From Lachnospiraceae bacterium (GTDB lineage Bacteria; Bacillota; Clostridia; Lachnospirales; Lachnospiraceae), in the NCBI GenBank assembly GCA_017462755.1, contig JAFTQM010000087.1, positions 1 to 58,525 of the forward strand: a stretch of DNA of 58,525 bases, written 5' to 3'. This document shows positions 27,000 to 35,974 of this stretch, one piece after another. The position numbers and the translations under genes are program-made. A model generated the notes under the pieces. The model was not told the origin of the DNA, ran no database searches, and saw only the letters and a list, made by a program, of their open reading frames with translations. Positions within the stretch are counted from its first letter, which is position 1, and each line of letters starts with the position of its first letter.

Positions 27000-27191
27000 T
27001 TGCGAAACTCTCGAGAATTTACATTTCAAGCCGTAGCAAATGAACAAAACATAACAGGCACTTGAAGTCCGCCGGTACTTAGACGCTGTATTTTAGCGTC
27101 TTATGTACCGTTGCGAGACTGAAGTAGCGAAAGCGTGCCTGTGATGTTTTCGTTCATATTGCTAGGCTGAAACTACTATCGAGTTTCGCAA
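27000..27191. repeat. Long imperfect palindromic element (about 190 bp)
   Basis: The element is bounded by TTGCGAAACTC (27000-27010) and its exact complement (27181-27191). Inside, about 40 bases of each arm (roughly 27022-27061 and 27134-27174) are complementary with a few gaps. Their shared core includes TAGCAA, ATGAAC, AAACAT and ACAGGCAC. The centre contains GACGCT...AGCGTC (27081-27099) within GGTAC...GTACC. The whole can fold into one long hairpin. The right terminal repeat supplies the last codons and stop of the phosphodiesterase gene. It looks like a non-autonomous palindromic repeat (MITE- or ERIC-like), though no second copy occurs in the window. Confidence 0.7.
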
Positions 27192-28291
27192 ACACCCTTT
27201 CTAACCGCAATCAACGGTATCATCAGCTCTTCCTCTGTCAGCCCCGCATGCACTCCGATAAACGTATCCCTCTCTTCTCTCGTATTGTAAATACTCAAAT
27301 CATCTACCGCCACTGCCAGATAATCTCCCAGCATCTCATCAAAGCGTGCGTGCTCCGTCCCCGTACCAAAGAGCTTTCTCTCCTTTACCTCCCGCTTTGT
27401 AAGCAACAAAAATTTCTCTCCGAATTCCCGCCGAAAGCGTTCCGCAAATATCTCCTCCATGCCCGGCTTTACAAACAAATTCAATGCCCGCGGTTCAATC
27501 GACGGCATCCTTACCAGACATTCCGTAAGCTCCGGATAATCCTCCATCGCTACACCTGCAGAGTCCATATGACCATGGTCCGCCGTGATCAGCAGCAGCG
27601 TATCCGATAATTCTGCACACAATTCCTCCACCTGCTCTTCCAATTCACGCAGTACCTGCTTTGACTGCTCCGAATAACAGCCGGTGCGGTGCATCGTATG
27701 ATCCGGCTCATTCCAGTATGCATAAATATATTTCTTCCCCGGTGTTGCACACAGCATCCGGATGCGCTTGCAAATCGCCGCAAAATCCGCAGGATATGGC
27801 TTCATAAACGGTGTCGCATAGTACGCCTGCCCACCCGCATTCTGAATCTGCTGTATTGTCGATTGATACGGACAATACGTCCACGCCACCGGAAAATCGG
27901 CTGCCGGCTTTTCCGTTCCGCTCTCCGTATTCCGGAACACCGTCACATTCTTATCAATTTCCTTGTAATAGCAATCCCACCCAAGCCAAGCATGCTCTAC
28001 CGGCTCCTTTCCGCTGTCAATCGAAGTCGTCGCCGCTACCGTTGTTGGCGGAAATACCGAGCTGTAATTCCCTGTCAGATGCGTTCTTAAAAAGCCGTCC
28101 GGTGCCAGATTTCTTTCAATAATACTCTGCCCCATTCCATCCAACAAAAGCACAACCACATTCTTATACTTCTTCTCCAGCAGCTTATCGCACAATGCCA
28201 GTGACTTCGTCGTCTCCACCCCGAACTCCTTCAATATCGAGCCGGCCAGACCGCTAATACAGTTTTCATAATCCGGATACTTGATTCTCAT
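27176..28291 (-). CDS. Alkaline-phosphatase-superfamily phosphodiesterase / nucleotide pyrophosphatase
   Basis: The 371-residue protein belongs to the type I phosphodiesterase/nucleotide pyrophosphatase family. Two-metal site motifs are visible: LLLDGMGQS, the nucleophile threonine in PPTTVAATTS, EPDHTMHRTG and TADHGHMD. The substrate is unknown and could be a nucleotide or a phosphodiester. The ATG at 28291 follows AAAGGAGGAAAGAGAAG. Its last codons (CETR and TAG) lie in the terminal inverted repeat of the palindromic element, so the native C-terminus may have been altered when that element arrived. Confidence 0.85.
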   Translation of the reverse strand: MRIKYPDYENCISGLAGSILKEFGVETTKSLALCDKLLEKKYKNVVVLLLDGMGQSIIERNLAPDGFLRTHLTGNYSSVFPPTTVAATTSIDSGKEPVEHAWLGWDCYYKEIDKNVTVFRNTESGTEKPAADFPVAWTYCPYQSTIQQIQNAGGQAYYATPFMKPYPADFAAICKRIRMLCATPGKKYIYAYWNEPDHTMHRTGCYSEQSKQVLRELEEQVEELCAELSDTLLLITADHGHMDSAGVAMEDYPELTECLVRMPSIEPRALNLFVKPGMEEIFAERFRREFGEKFLLLTKREVKERKLFGTGTEHARFDEMLGDYLAVAVDDLSIYNTREERDTFIGVHAGLTEEELMIPLIAVRKGVCETR

Positions 28292-28353
28292 CTTCTCTTT
28301 CCTCCTTTTTGGCAATAGCATAAAGAATTTGCAAAGCAAACTCGCGCAGAACA

Positions 28354-28390
28354 ACAAAAAATGCACCAGACTTATCTATGTCTGATGCAT
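28354..28390 (-). terminator. Intrinsic terminator of the small interrupted gene
   Basis: On the minus strand ATGCATCAGAC...GTCTGGTGCAT (28390-28380 and 28371-28361, one G-U pair) is followed by TTTTTTG. Confidence 0.85.
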
Positions 28391-28578
28391 CTTACTTCTC
28401 CTGAACCAATCGGAAATATATAAAAATGAATCCTTCCGTATTCCGGCTCCCATTCATGCACAGACATATAAGACCTATCTGTCGGTCGCTGCCGTGCGTC
28501 GTGAAAGCCACTCTGCAACTACCGGAAAATACGTCTCGGATTATGCATGTAATTGGAATACATTACCGTCTGATTCAT
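28372..28578 (-). pseudogene. Small gene (about 68 codons) interrupted by one in-frame TAG
   Basis: A self-contained transcription unit has a strong promoter (28605-28633), an AAGGAG ribosome binding site 8 bases before the ATG at 28578, and a terminator that overlaps the gene end. The frame reads MNQTVMYSNYMHNPRRIFR, then a TAG (28519-28521). It continues in the same frame without further stops through RQRPTDRSYMSVHEWEPEY and FYIFPIGSGEV to a TAA at 28372-28374. The composition after the TAG is protein-like. It may be a nonsense-mutated small protein (CAG to TAG is one change), two small peptides (a second ATG is at 28467), or a structured RNA. The family is unknown to me. Confidence 0.45.
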
Positions 28579-28604
28579 TTCTTTGCTCCTTAAAATTTTT
28601 CTAC

Positions 28605-28633
28605 ATTTTATACTACCGCAAGCAAATTGTCAA
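28605..28633 (-). promoter_or_regulatory. Strong promoter of the small interrupted gene
   Basis: On the minus strand a perfect TTGACA (28633-28628), a 17-base spacer and TAAAAT (28610-28605) lie 27 bases before the ATG. Confidence 0.7.
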
Positions 28634-28660
28634 GCAGTTTGTAGTTTGAGTTTCCGCTAC

Positions 28661-29398
28661 TTATTTTATACACGCCAAAAAGCTCTTTAACCGTTCGCTC
28701 TGCGGTGCCTCAAAAATCTGCTCCGGTGTTCCCTCTTCCTTGATGATTCTTTCATCAAAGAACATCACGCGGTTGGCTACCTCCTTTGCGAAGCCCATCT
28801 CATGCGTAACGATTACCATCGTCATGCCATCCTCCGCTAACTCCTGAATCAAAGAAAGCACCTCGCCCACCATCTCCGGATCCAGCGCCGAGGTCGGCTC
28901 GTCAAACAACAACACCTCCGGATTCATCGCCAGCGCCCGCACAATCGCAATACGCTGCTTCTGACCGCCGGACAGGGTATCCGGATAGGCATCCGCTTTA
29001 TCCTCCAGCCCCACGCGCGCCAAAAGCTCACGTGCTTTTTTCTCCGCATCTGCCTGCGTCATCGTCTTCGTCTTGACCGGAGCCAGGATAATATTCTCCA
29101 AAATCGTCAGATTCGGAAACAAATTAAAATGCTGAAATACCATTCCAATCTTTTGACGAATCCGATTGATATCCGTCTTTTTGTCCATGATATTCTCGCC
29201 ATCCACATAAATTGCACCCTCCGTCGGCTGCTCCAGCAGATTCAGGGTACGGATAAAGGTAGACTTACCGCAGCCGGACGGACCGATAATTGCAACAATA
29301 TCGCCCTTGCAGATTTCCGTATGAATGCCCTGCAGCACTATGGTCTTTCCGAATGCCTTCGTCATATTCTCCACTCTGATAATACATTCTTTAGTCAT
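28661..29398 (-). CDS. Polar amino-acid ABC transporter ATPase (GlnQ type)
   Basis: The 245-residue ATPase energises amino-acid uptake. It has Walker [11 protein letters not shown]-loop [11 protein letters not shown], the signature [17 protein letters not shown], Walker [21 protein letters not shown] and the switch histidine in IVTHEMGFA. The ATG at 29398 overlaps the end of the receptor-permease gene by 8 bases (ATGACTAA), which indicates translational coupling. It lacks a MalK-type regulatory domain, as is usual for this family. Confidence 0.95.
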   Translation of the reverse strand: MTKECIIRVENMTKAFGKTIVLQGIHTEICKGDIVAIIGPSGCGKSTFIRTLNLLEQPTEGAIYVDGENIMDKKTDINRIRQKIGMVFQHFNLFPNLTILENIILAPVKTKTMTQADAEKKARELLARVGLEDKADAYPDTLSGGQKQRIAIVRALAMNPEVLLFDEPTSALDPEMVGEVLSLIQELAEDGMTMVIVTHEMGFAKEVANRVMFFDERIIKEEGTPEQIFEAPQSERLKSFLACIK

Positions 29399-30896
29399 AT
29401 ACCTGTCTCTCATTCTTTTTCAGATTTTTTTCAAGCTTGCGCACTCCCGCAGAAAACAGCATTACCATTGCCAGATAAACAATCGCCACGGCAATCAGCG
29501 GGAAAAACGCCTGATAGGTATTGCTCCGGATGATATTTCCCGCCATCGTCAAATCCTGCAAGCCGATGTAGCCCGAAATCGCCGTTTCCTTAATCAGCAC
29601 AATAAACTCATTTGCCAGCGACGGCAGCGTATTCTTAAAGGTCTGCGGCAAAATCACATACCGCATGGTCTGCGCATGTGTCAGACCAAGGCTGCGCGCT
29701 CCCTCAAACTGTCCCTGATCTAACGACATGATACCGCCGCGGATAATCTCCGCCACATAAGCGCCCGAATTGATACCGAATGCCAATGCCGCTACTGCAA
29801 TCTTACTGATATTCGCCGATGCAAATACCACATAATAAATAATCAAAAGCTGAATCATCGTCGGCGTACCGCGGATTACCGTCAGATACACATGGCAAAT
29901 CGCATTAAGCAGCTTCATCGAACCGGTCTTGTCATGCGTTGCCCGTACAATCGCCACCAGAAAACCAATCACAATACCAATCAGTACCGCTACCAGCGAA
30001 ATCACTATCGTGTTTCCAAGACCCTCGACCAGATACATATACCGGTCATCCTCGACAAAATTCTGATAAAAGCTGTCGCGAATCGAGGTAATCGCACCGC
30101 TGTTACCGTTGCGCACCACGATAACCTGCTTCGCTGTCGTATAGGACACCGTAAAATCAATATTTTTCAAACGGTCCTCGGTTACTGTCATACCGGCCGC
30201 ACCGATGTCCGCCTTACCACCCTGCACCGCGGTAATAATCGAGTCAAAATCCATATCCTCAATGACCAGCCGCATATTCAACTTATCCGCTACCGCACGC
30301 GCCATCTCCGCGTCAATACCGACAATCTCATTATTGCTGTAATACTCATACGGCGGAAACGCCGCATTGGTCGCCATCACCAGCTCACCATTGGCATAAT
30401 CCAGCCCTGCCGGACTCGTATATGCCTTTCCTTCCACTTCGCCATCCGTAATATAATGGTCAATAATCGTCTGCAACGTACCATCCGCAATCAGCTCATT
30501 CAACGCGCCATTGATTGCCTCCGTCAGCTTCGATTGCTCCTTGGACACACAGATAGCGTAATCCTCCAGCTTAAATTCTTCCTCTAAAATACTCAAATCG
30601 CTGTTTCGCTTGATATACTGCTTCGCCGGTTCCTCGTCGATAATTACGCAATCAATCTTGCCGTTTTTCAACGAAGAAATCGCATCATTTCCTTTGTTAT
30701 AACGCTCCACCACCGTACCGGAGCCGTCCTTTTCATAGTCCGAAGCATAAATATCTCCGGTTGTACCTATCTGTACACCGATTTTCTTACCCGCAAGCTC
30801 CTCCACACCGGATATATCCGAAGGTCCTACCTCCTTGCCGCAGCTCGTCAGGCAAAGTAGCAGTACCGTCATAATCCATATCAAATATCTTTTCAT
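29391..30896 (-). CDS. Amino-acid ABC receptor-permease fusion with permuted receptor lobes
   Basis: The 501-residue lipoprotein has a signal peptide with lipobox LTSC. Its first extracellular part (from [13 protein letters not shown] to about residue 165, ending TIIDHYI) looks like the second lobe of a type II amino-acid receptor. The next part ([15 protein letters not shown] to [14 protein letters not shown], about residues 180-270) looks like the first lobe, so the lobes are in swapped order. A permease with at least four to five membrane segments follows, with the EAA loop [20 protein letters not shown]. The start at 30896 follows GGAGG with 5-base spacing. It works with the GlnQ-type ATPase encoded next. 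Confidence 0.9.
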   Translation of the reverse strand: MKRYLIWIMTVLLLCLTSCGKEVGPSDISGVEELAGKKIGVQIGTTGDIYASDYEKDGSGTVVERYNKGNDAISSLKNGKIDCVIIDEEPAKQYIKRNSDLSILEEEFKLEDYAICVSKEQSKLTEAINGALNELIADGTLQTIIDHYITDGEVEGKAYTSPAGLDYANGELVMATNAAFPPYEYYSNNEIVGIDAEMARAVADKLNMRLVIEDMDFDSIITAVQGGKADIGAAGMTVTEDRLKNIDFTVSYTTAKQVIVVRNGNSGAITSIRDSFYQNFVEDDRYMYLVEGLGNTIVISLVAVLIGIVIGFLVAIVRATHDKTGSMKLLNAICHVYLTVIRGTPTMIQLLIIYYVVFASANISKIAVAALAFGINSGAYVAEIIRGGIMSLDQGQFEGARSLGLTHAQTMRYVILPQTFKNTLPSLANEFIVLIKETAISGYIGLQDLTMAGNIIRSNTYQAFFPLIAVAIVYLAMVMLFSAGVRKLEKNLKKNERQVYD

Positions 30897-30940
30897 CATT
30901 TCCTCCATTCCAAGGCATTACATCGTTTCAACCGGCCGAC

Positions 30941-31315
30941 CTACTGCTCTCCTCGCCAAACTGCACCTGCCCGTTCCCATTCCTTTACAAACCGCTGATA
31001 CTTCTCTGCTGCATCCACTTCATCCTTCTGCCGCAGTGCAGTGCAAAGTTCTGACAAGCTCTGATACAACGGTGTCAATTCCAAATTCGCTGCCACACCC
31101 TTTAAGGTATGTGCCGCATCCAATGCCTGCTCAGTACAAAAGCACTCCTGCTGTCGTTCTATCCTCTGCCTACACTCCCACAGGACATTATACAACGCAT
31201 CCTCCAAAAACATTTTTATACACATACAATACAGCTCCTCGTCACCGCCCAGCCGTTCCAAGGCTGCCGATACATCCGCTCCGTATTGCTCCAATTGTTT
31301 TTTCCAGTTCGCCAA
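30941..31315 (-). CDS. Histidine phosphotransfer (Hpt) domain protein
   Basis: The 124-residue all-helical protein carries the Hpt motif AHTLKGVAANL, whose histidine accepts a phosphoryl group in multi-step phosphorelays. The length fits a single stand-alone Hpt domain. I chose the TTG at 31315 because GGAGGAGAACA lies directly upstream. A TTG at 31342 has no site and gives a glycine/arginine-rich start. It is the first gene of an operon with the amino-acid ABC genes, 44 bases ahead of the receptor-permease gene. No histidine kinase or response regulator gene is in the window. Confidence 0.8.
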   Translation of the reverse strand: MANWKKQLEQYGADVSAALERLGGDEELYCMCIKMFLEDALYNVLWECRQRIERQQECFCTEQALDAAHTLKGVAANLELTPLYQSLSELCTALRQKDEVDAAEKYQRFVKEWERAGAVWRGEQ

Positions 31316-31348
31316 TGTTCTCCTCCGTTTTCCCCCGCCCAATGCATT

Positions 31349-31377
31349 ATTTTACCATGTCTTAAGCGTTCAGGCAA
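31349..31377 (-). promoter_or_regulatory. Promoter of the Hpt / amino-acid ABC operon
   Basis: On the minus strand TTGCCT (31377-31372), a 17-base spacer ending in TGG and TAAAAT (31354-31349) form an extended -10 promoter. Confidence 0.5.
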
Positions 31378-31404
31378 CCAAAAAAAGAACGGATTTATAA
31401 CGCA

Positions 31405-31433
31405 ACAGACCGCAGAACAAATCTGCGGTCTGT
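31405..31433. terminator. Hairpin terminator after the alpha-xylosidase gene
   Basis: A perfect 12-bp stem ACAGACCGCAGA / TCTGCGGTCTGT with a 5-base loop lies about 40 bases after the xylosidase stop. The better T-tract is on the plus strand. Confidence 0.6.
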
Positions 31434-31472
31434 CTGTTTTTATCTATATTTGTTTACCATGCCAAATATTCT

Positions 31473-33797
31473 TTATGCAAGCTTGCAGGTAAATTCAGCC
31501 TTACCATTGCCTTCGATTACCGTATCGTTGCCCTCTACGGTCTGGTCTGCTGCCTTCACATTTACCAGTACAACCTTCCAAGCCTTTGCAGAATCCACCT
31601 TTACCGAAATCTCATTACCATTCTTTACAATCGTAATCTCTGCTTCCTGCTCTGCATTGCCGTTGAACACCTTCGTCGAAGCTGCTGCGCCGTCCTTCAG
31701 CTCGTAAGCCTTGAAGGTAACACCATCCGCATAATCATATACCGGACCGCAATCCTTGCCTAATGCAATGATGCTGTTCTCTCGTACCATAAGCGGAATG
31801 CTTAAGTAATCGTGCTTCTCCTTGTACCACTTCTCACCGTTCTTTACTTCACCGGTGAAGAAATTCGTCCAGCGACCCTCCGGCAGATAGTAATTTGCCA
31901 TGCTCTGGTCATTGAAAATCGGAGCTACGAGTAAGGAATCACCATACATATACTGCTTGTCTAAGTATGCACAGTTCTGATCCTCCGTAAACTCAAGCAC
32001 CATACTTCTCATCATCGGCACACCGGTCTTAGAAGTCTCAATCGCATTGCGATACAGGTAAGGCATCAAACTAGCCTTTAACTTCGTAAAGAAACGAACT
32101 ACATCTACTGCTTCCTCATCATAAGCCCACGGCACACGATAAGAGGTACTTCCGTGCAATCTGGAGTGAGAAGATAACAGACCGAATGCACACCATCTCT
32201 TGTATACGTCTGCGGTGGAGGTGTTCTCGAAACCACCGATATCATGGCTCCAGTAACCGAAACCGGACATCGTTAAGGACAGACCGCCGCGCAAGCTCTC
32301 TTCCATCGACTCATAATCCGACCAGCAGTCACCGCCCCAGTGTACCGGGAACTTCTGACCACCTGCAGTCGCGGAACGAGCGAAGAGGATAGCCTCCTCC
32401 TTGCCTCTCTTGCGCACTAACAAATCATATACAGTCTTATTGTAGAGATAGGTGTAGTAATTGTGCATCTTCACAGGGTCGGAGCCGTCATAGTACATAG
32501 CCTCGGTCGGGATTCTCTCACCAAAGTCGGTCTTGAAGCAGTCAACGCCCATGTCAAGGAGAACCTCTAACTTATCCTGGAACCACTTGCAAGCCTCCGG
32601 ATTGGTAAAGTCTACGATAGCCATGCCCGGCTGCCACATATCCCACTGCCATACATCGCCGTTCTTGCGCTTAATGAAGTAGCCCTTTTCCATACCCTCT
32701 TCGAACAGAGCGGACTCCTGACCGATATAGCTGTTAATCCATACACAAATCTTTAAGCCCTTTGCCTTTAATCTCTTTAACATGCCCTCCGGATCCGGGA
32801 ATACTCTGGAATCCCAAAGGAAATCAGACCAAGAAAACTCCTTCATCCAGAAGCAGTCAAAGTGGAATACTGCCAACGGAATATCACGGTCAAACATACC
32901 ATCTACGAAGGTATTTACAGTTTCTTCGTCATAGTTGGTCGTAAACGAAGTAGACAGCCACAGACCAAAGGTCCAAGGTGCCGGTAAGGATGGCTTTCCG
33001 GTCAAATCGGTATAGCGGCTCAAAACCTCCTTCATGGTCGGACCATTGAAGAAGAAGTAATCCAAGGACTCACCCGGTACGGAGAACTCTACCTTCGTTA
33101 CCATCTCGGTACCTATCTCAAAACTTACCGGACCCGGATTGTTTACGAATACACCATATCCGCGGTTCGAAACGTAGAACGGAATGTTCTTGTAGGACTG
33201 CTCGGTAGAAGTACCACCGTCTGCATTCCAGATATCGATGGACTGACCATTCTTTACGAACGGAGTAAAACGCTCACCGGTACCGTATACATACTCGCCT
33301 ACACCTAAGGAAAGCTGCTCTCTCATATATGTATCATGCTCTAAGCCATCATCATAGGCCAGACCCTTCCAGTCGGTCTTCATATACGCAAGGTCTCTCC
33401 AGCCGCTTCCGGTCAGCTTCTCATCTCCACGGAAGAATGCAAACGAGCCGTTGCCCTTATTTACTTCCATACGAAGGGTACCACTCTTGATGTTGATAAC
33501 CCATTCATTCTCCTCTACCTCTACCTTTGCGTTCTCATCCAAATCCAACTCAAAGGAAGGTCCCTTCTTCTGTACACCTGCATAATGATAGGTCTGTACA
33601 CGCAGTACCTCCGGCATCGGAGCAGACACCTTAATTGTTAAATTAACGCCACCTAATGTATCACCACGATGATTGATGTGATGGGTTGGTGCACACATCG
33701 TTACCATGTTGTCTTCAATCTTTGTGAAATAAATCTGAGCCGGTGAAAAGCACTCAGTTCCTTCTTTCTGCAACCAGCATCCGTTACTAAACTTCAT
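31473..33797 (-). CDS. yicI: Alpha-xylosidase, glycoside hydrolase family 31 (YicI type)
   Basis: The 774-residue cytoplasmic enzyme releases alpha-linked xylose from oligosaccharides such as xyloglucan fragments. It aligns over its whole length with E. coli YicI (772 residues). The nucleophile region VDCFKTDFGERIPT (about residue 415), HWGGDCWSDYESM with the acid/base aspartate, GFGYWSHDIGGFE and FGLLSSHSRLHGS are all intact. It has no signal peptide, so the substrate must first be imported. It is transcribed alone, with GAAGGGAGAAAAAAC before the ATG and an extended -10 element at 33922-33930. Confidence 0.95.
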   Translation of the reverse strand: MKFSNGCWLQKEGTECFSPAQIYFTKIEDNMVTMCAPTHHINHRGDTLGGVNLTIKVSAPMPEVLRVQTYHYAGVQKKGPSFELDLDENAKVEVEENEWVINIKSGTLRMEVNKGNGSFAFFRGDEKLTGSGWRDLAYMKTDWKGLAYDDGLEHDTYMREQLSLGVGEYVYGTGERFTPFVKNGQSIDIWNADGGTSTEQSYKNIPFYVSNRGYGVFVNNPGPVSFEIGTEMVTKVEFSVPGESLDYFFFNGPTMKEVLSRYTDLTGKPSLPAPWTFGLWLSTSFTTNYDEETVNTFVDGMFDRDIPLAVFHFDCFWMKEFSWSDFLWDSRVFPDPEGMLKRLKAKGLKICVWINSYIGQESALFEEGMEKGYFIKRKNGDVWQWDMWQPGMAIVDFTNPEACKWFQDKLEVLLDMGVDCFKTDFGERIPTEAMYYDGSDPVKMHNYYTYLYNKTVYDLLVRKRGKEEAILFARSATAGGQKFPVHWGGDCWSDYESMEESLRGGLSLTMSGFGYWSHDIGGFENTSTADVYKRWCAFGLLSSHSRLHGSTSYRVPWAYDEEAVDVVRFFTKLKASLMPYLYRNAIETSKTGVPMMRSMVLEFTEDQNCAYLDKQYMYGDSLLVAPIFNDQSMANYYLPEGRWTNFFTGEVKNGEKWYKEKHDYLSIPLMVRENSIIALGKDCGPVYDYADGVTFKAYELKDGAAASTKVFNGNAEQEAEITIVKNGNEISVKVDSAKAWKVVLVNVKAADQTVEGNDTVIEGNGKAEFTCKLA

Positions 33798-33921
33798 TGT
33801 TTTTTCTCCCTTCTATTTAACTTTTTTCATTCAACGGCATTCTAGCTTTTTTCTTTTCCAGAAACAATGGGAAATCTTTTTCAAACCATGTAGTTTTCTG
33901 CCTGCCATACGAATTTGCTCT

Positions 33922-33930
33922 AGTATATCA
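33922..33930 (-). promoter_or_regulatory. Extended -10 promoter of the alpha-xylosidase gene
   Basis: TGATATACT (33930-33922) lies about 125 bases upstream of the start codon. No strong -35 was seen, so activation or repression by a sugar regulator is likely. Confidence 0.4.
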
Positions 33931-33996
33931 TGCCTGATTTTTAAAAGCTATCTTGATAATTTGAGAAAAAACATAGCGGTTATTAGTCTTTTTGCT

Positions 33997-34545
33997 TTAT
34001 TCTGCAGGAAGTGTACCCATCAGCTGTGCCAATGTACCATCGGATGCCATTCCGCCAATCATATAAAACATCATCACAAATGCAATAACCAGCATAATCA
34101 AAGTTGCCCGCGCCCAGCTTTTGCGCGTCTTAGTCGCAGTCTTTCCAAAGCCCCAGGTAAGCAGCACGATGAGGTATGCAAAAGCGCCCACCATCGGAAC
34201 AAACGGCAGCAGCATAATACCAAGCCACTGCAGCATACTCATAGAGCCTTCCTTCTCCGGTCCGCCGGAGGTTCCTAAAAGAGCTCCTACAACACCCTGC
34301 GGTGCTTCCTCCTGCGGAGCACCATAGCCGCCATGATTCTCTCGGTATTCCCCATAACCGTTTCCTGCATAATTCTCCTGTTGTCCGGCACCGTAGCTTC
34401 CCTGTGCTCCTGCCGCCCCCTGCCACGCAGCATTTCCCTGCGTAAAAGAAGCGCCGCCTCTGGCCTCATCGACCGGTGTTCCGCAATACTCACAAAAATT
34501 TGCCTGTTCATTTATAATAATTCGTCCACAAGCTCTGCAAATCAT
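33997..34545 (-). CDS. Zinc-ribbon membrane protein of unknown function
   Basis: The 182-residue protein starts with a zinc ribbon (MICRACG and FCEYCGTPV). A glycine/glutamine/tyrosine-rich low-complexity stretch (about residues 32-85) follows, then two or three membrane segments (LGIMLLPFVPMVGAFAYLIV, ATLIMLVIAFVMMFYMIGG). This zinc-ribbon, disordered linker, membrane layout is common in Firmicutes, and no enzymatic role is known to me. The ATG at 34545 has GGAGG 9 bases upstream. In-frame ATGs at 34554 and 34566 are less well placed. It is monocistronic. Confidence 0.75.
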   Translation of the reverse strand: MICRACGRIIINEQANFCEYCGTPVDEARGGASFTQGNAAWQGAAGAQGSYGAGQQENYAGNGYGEYRENHGGYGAPQEEAPQGVVGALLGTSGGPEKEGSMSMLQWLGIMLLPFVPMVGAFAYLIVLLTWGFGKTATKTRKSWARATLIMLVIAFVMMFYMIGGMASDGTLAQLMGTLPAE

Positions 34546-34597
34546 TGATTCCATCCTCCAATCCAACTGTTTTCAATAAATTCACTGCAACTAAGCT

Positions 34598-35860
34598 TTA
34601 TATCAGCCATGCAGGTATATACCAATTCTTTTTATCAATCGGCAATAAATCCGATGCCAAACAAACCACTGCTCCTGTTCCGATTTCCGTTTTCAGATGT
34701 GCCGTCCCCGCAAAACGATCCTCCTCGGATGGCTCCTTCTCAATCGGAGCCAAAACCGAAAAATTTTTGATTGCATTTTTCGGTGCGGTTCCTTTCTTGA
34801 TTTCAATCGGATAAACGGTTCCGTTTTGATAGATAATAACATCAATCTCCTTTTTGTTGCTATCCCTATAAAAATATAATGGCGGCCGCTTTCCTGCATT
34901 CAGATAACTTTTATATATCTCCGAGACCACCCAGGTTTCAAAGAATTCTCCGCTCATAGAACTGTTCTCCAGTACTGCCGCACTGCCCCAGCCCATTAGG
35001 TGCGCACACAGCCCGGTATCCAAAAAATACATTCTCGGTGCTTTAATCACTCTCTTTAATGCGTTATTTGAATACGGCGGAATCAATGCTACCATTCCGC
35101 ACGCAACCAAAATAGACAACCAGTTTTTGGCTGTCGGAGCCGAAATTCCGGTTTCCTGTGCCAAAGCATCATAATTTACATTGGATGCCGTTCTTGCTGC
35201 AACAATTTTAATAAAATTCATAAAAGCAGTTTCATTTGCCACCTGTTCCAAATCCCGTATGTCCCGGCTCAGATATGTGTCAAGATAGGATTCAAAATAG
35301 GTTTCATAATTCACATTTTCTATCTCATAAAGTCTTGGCATGGAGCCTTTGTAAATTCTTTCAAAAATATCCGTCACAGACATTGCTTTCGCCCTTTGGA
35401 TACGCTCCATCATCTGATTTATATCTACCTCAAACGGCGCAAAATGATTTCCGTTGATTTCACTGTTGGTCAAACCAAGCATAGGAATAATTCCCGCTCT
35501 GCCTGCCAACGTCTCCGTTACACTCTTCATCATACGAAACATCTGCGAACCGGTCAGCCAAAAATCTCCGGGCTTCTTTCGTTCATCTACCAGCATTTTG
35601 ATATACGGAAAAAGCTCTGGCGCATATTGCACCTCATCAATCATAACCGGAGGTGCGTATCTTTGAAGAAACAACTCCGGATCCGATTTTGCAAGCGCCC
35701 GAATCGTCGGACTATCTAACGAAACCTTTTTTCTTCCCGGTTCCAGCATACGTTCCAGTATCGTTGTTTTTCCAACCTGTCTAGGTCCGGTTAACAACAG
35801 AACAGGAAAGGTTTCACTTACATTTTTAATTGTGTCTTTTATCGTTCTTTCATAATACAT
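34598..35860 (-). CDS. AAA-type ATPase with C-terminal DUF4143 domain
   Basis: The 420-residue protein belongs to the archaeal-type ATPase/DUF4143 group. Walker A GPRQVGKTT, Walker B PVMIDEVQYAPEL and the sensor LTGSQMFRMM lie in residues 20-125. A winged-helix segment (ISAPTAKNWLSILVACG) and DUF4143 follow, with DIVIYQNGTVYPIEIK-like features: EIDVIIYQNG then IEIKKG, which resembles a PD-(D/E)XK nuclease core. Members are widespread in gut anaerobes, with unclear function. The ATG at 35860 follows AAGGAGATTTGCTT. Confidence 0.85.
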   Translation of the reverse strand: MYYERTIKDTIKNVSETFPVLLLTGPRQVGKTTILERMLEPGRKKVSLDSPTIRALAKSDPELFLQRYAPPVMIDEVQYAPELFPYIKMLVDERKKPGDFWLTGSQMFRMMKSVTETLAGRAGIIPMLGLTNSEINGNHFAPFEVDINQMMERIQRAKAMSVTDIFERIYKGSMPRLYEIENVNYETYFESYLDTYLSRDIRDLEQVANETAFMNFIKIVAARTASNVNYDALAQETGISAPTAKNWLSILVACGMVALIPPYSNNALKRVIKAPRMYFLDTGLCAHLMGWGSAAVLENSSMSGEFFETWVVSEIYKSYLNAGKRPPLYFYRDSNKKEIDVIIYQNGTVYPIEIKKGTAPKNAIKNFSVLAPIEKEPSEEDRFAGTAHLKTEIGTGAVVCLASDLLPIDKKNWYIPAWLI

Positions 35861-35974
35861 AAGCAAATCTCCTTGCCTGTAAGATACCCTCAAAAACATA
35901 ATTTATGCAAATCTAAAGTGCTATTTTATATTTTACTGTTTTTCTTTTTATCCGTCAAGATATTCTGGCACATT

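Noticed and set aside
27000-27191. Palindromic element as a CRISPR array or an intrinsic terminator.
   Set aside because: There is one large inverted repeat, not several direct repeats with spacers, and no T-tract follows the outer stem.
28372-28578. TAG in the small gene as evidence for pyrrolysine or general amber recoding.
   Set aside because: Other genes in the window, including fucI and spoIIID, end in TAG, and no recoding machinery is visible here.
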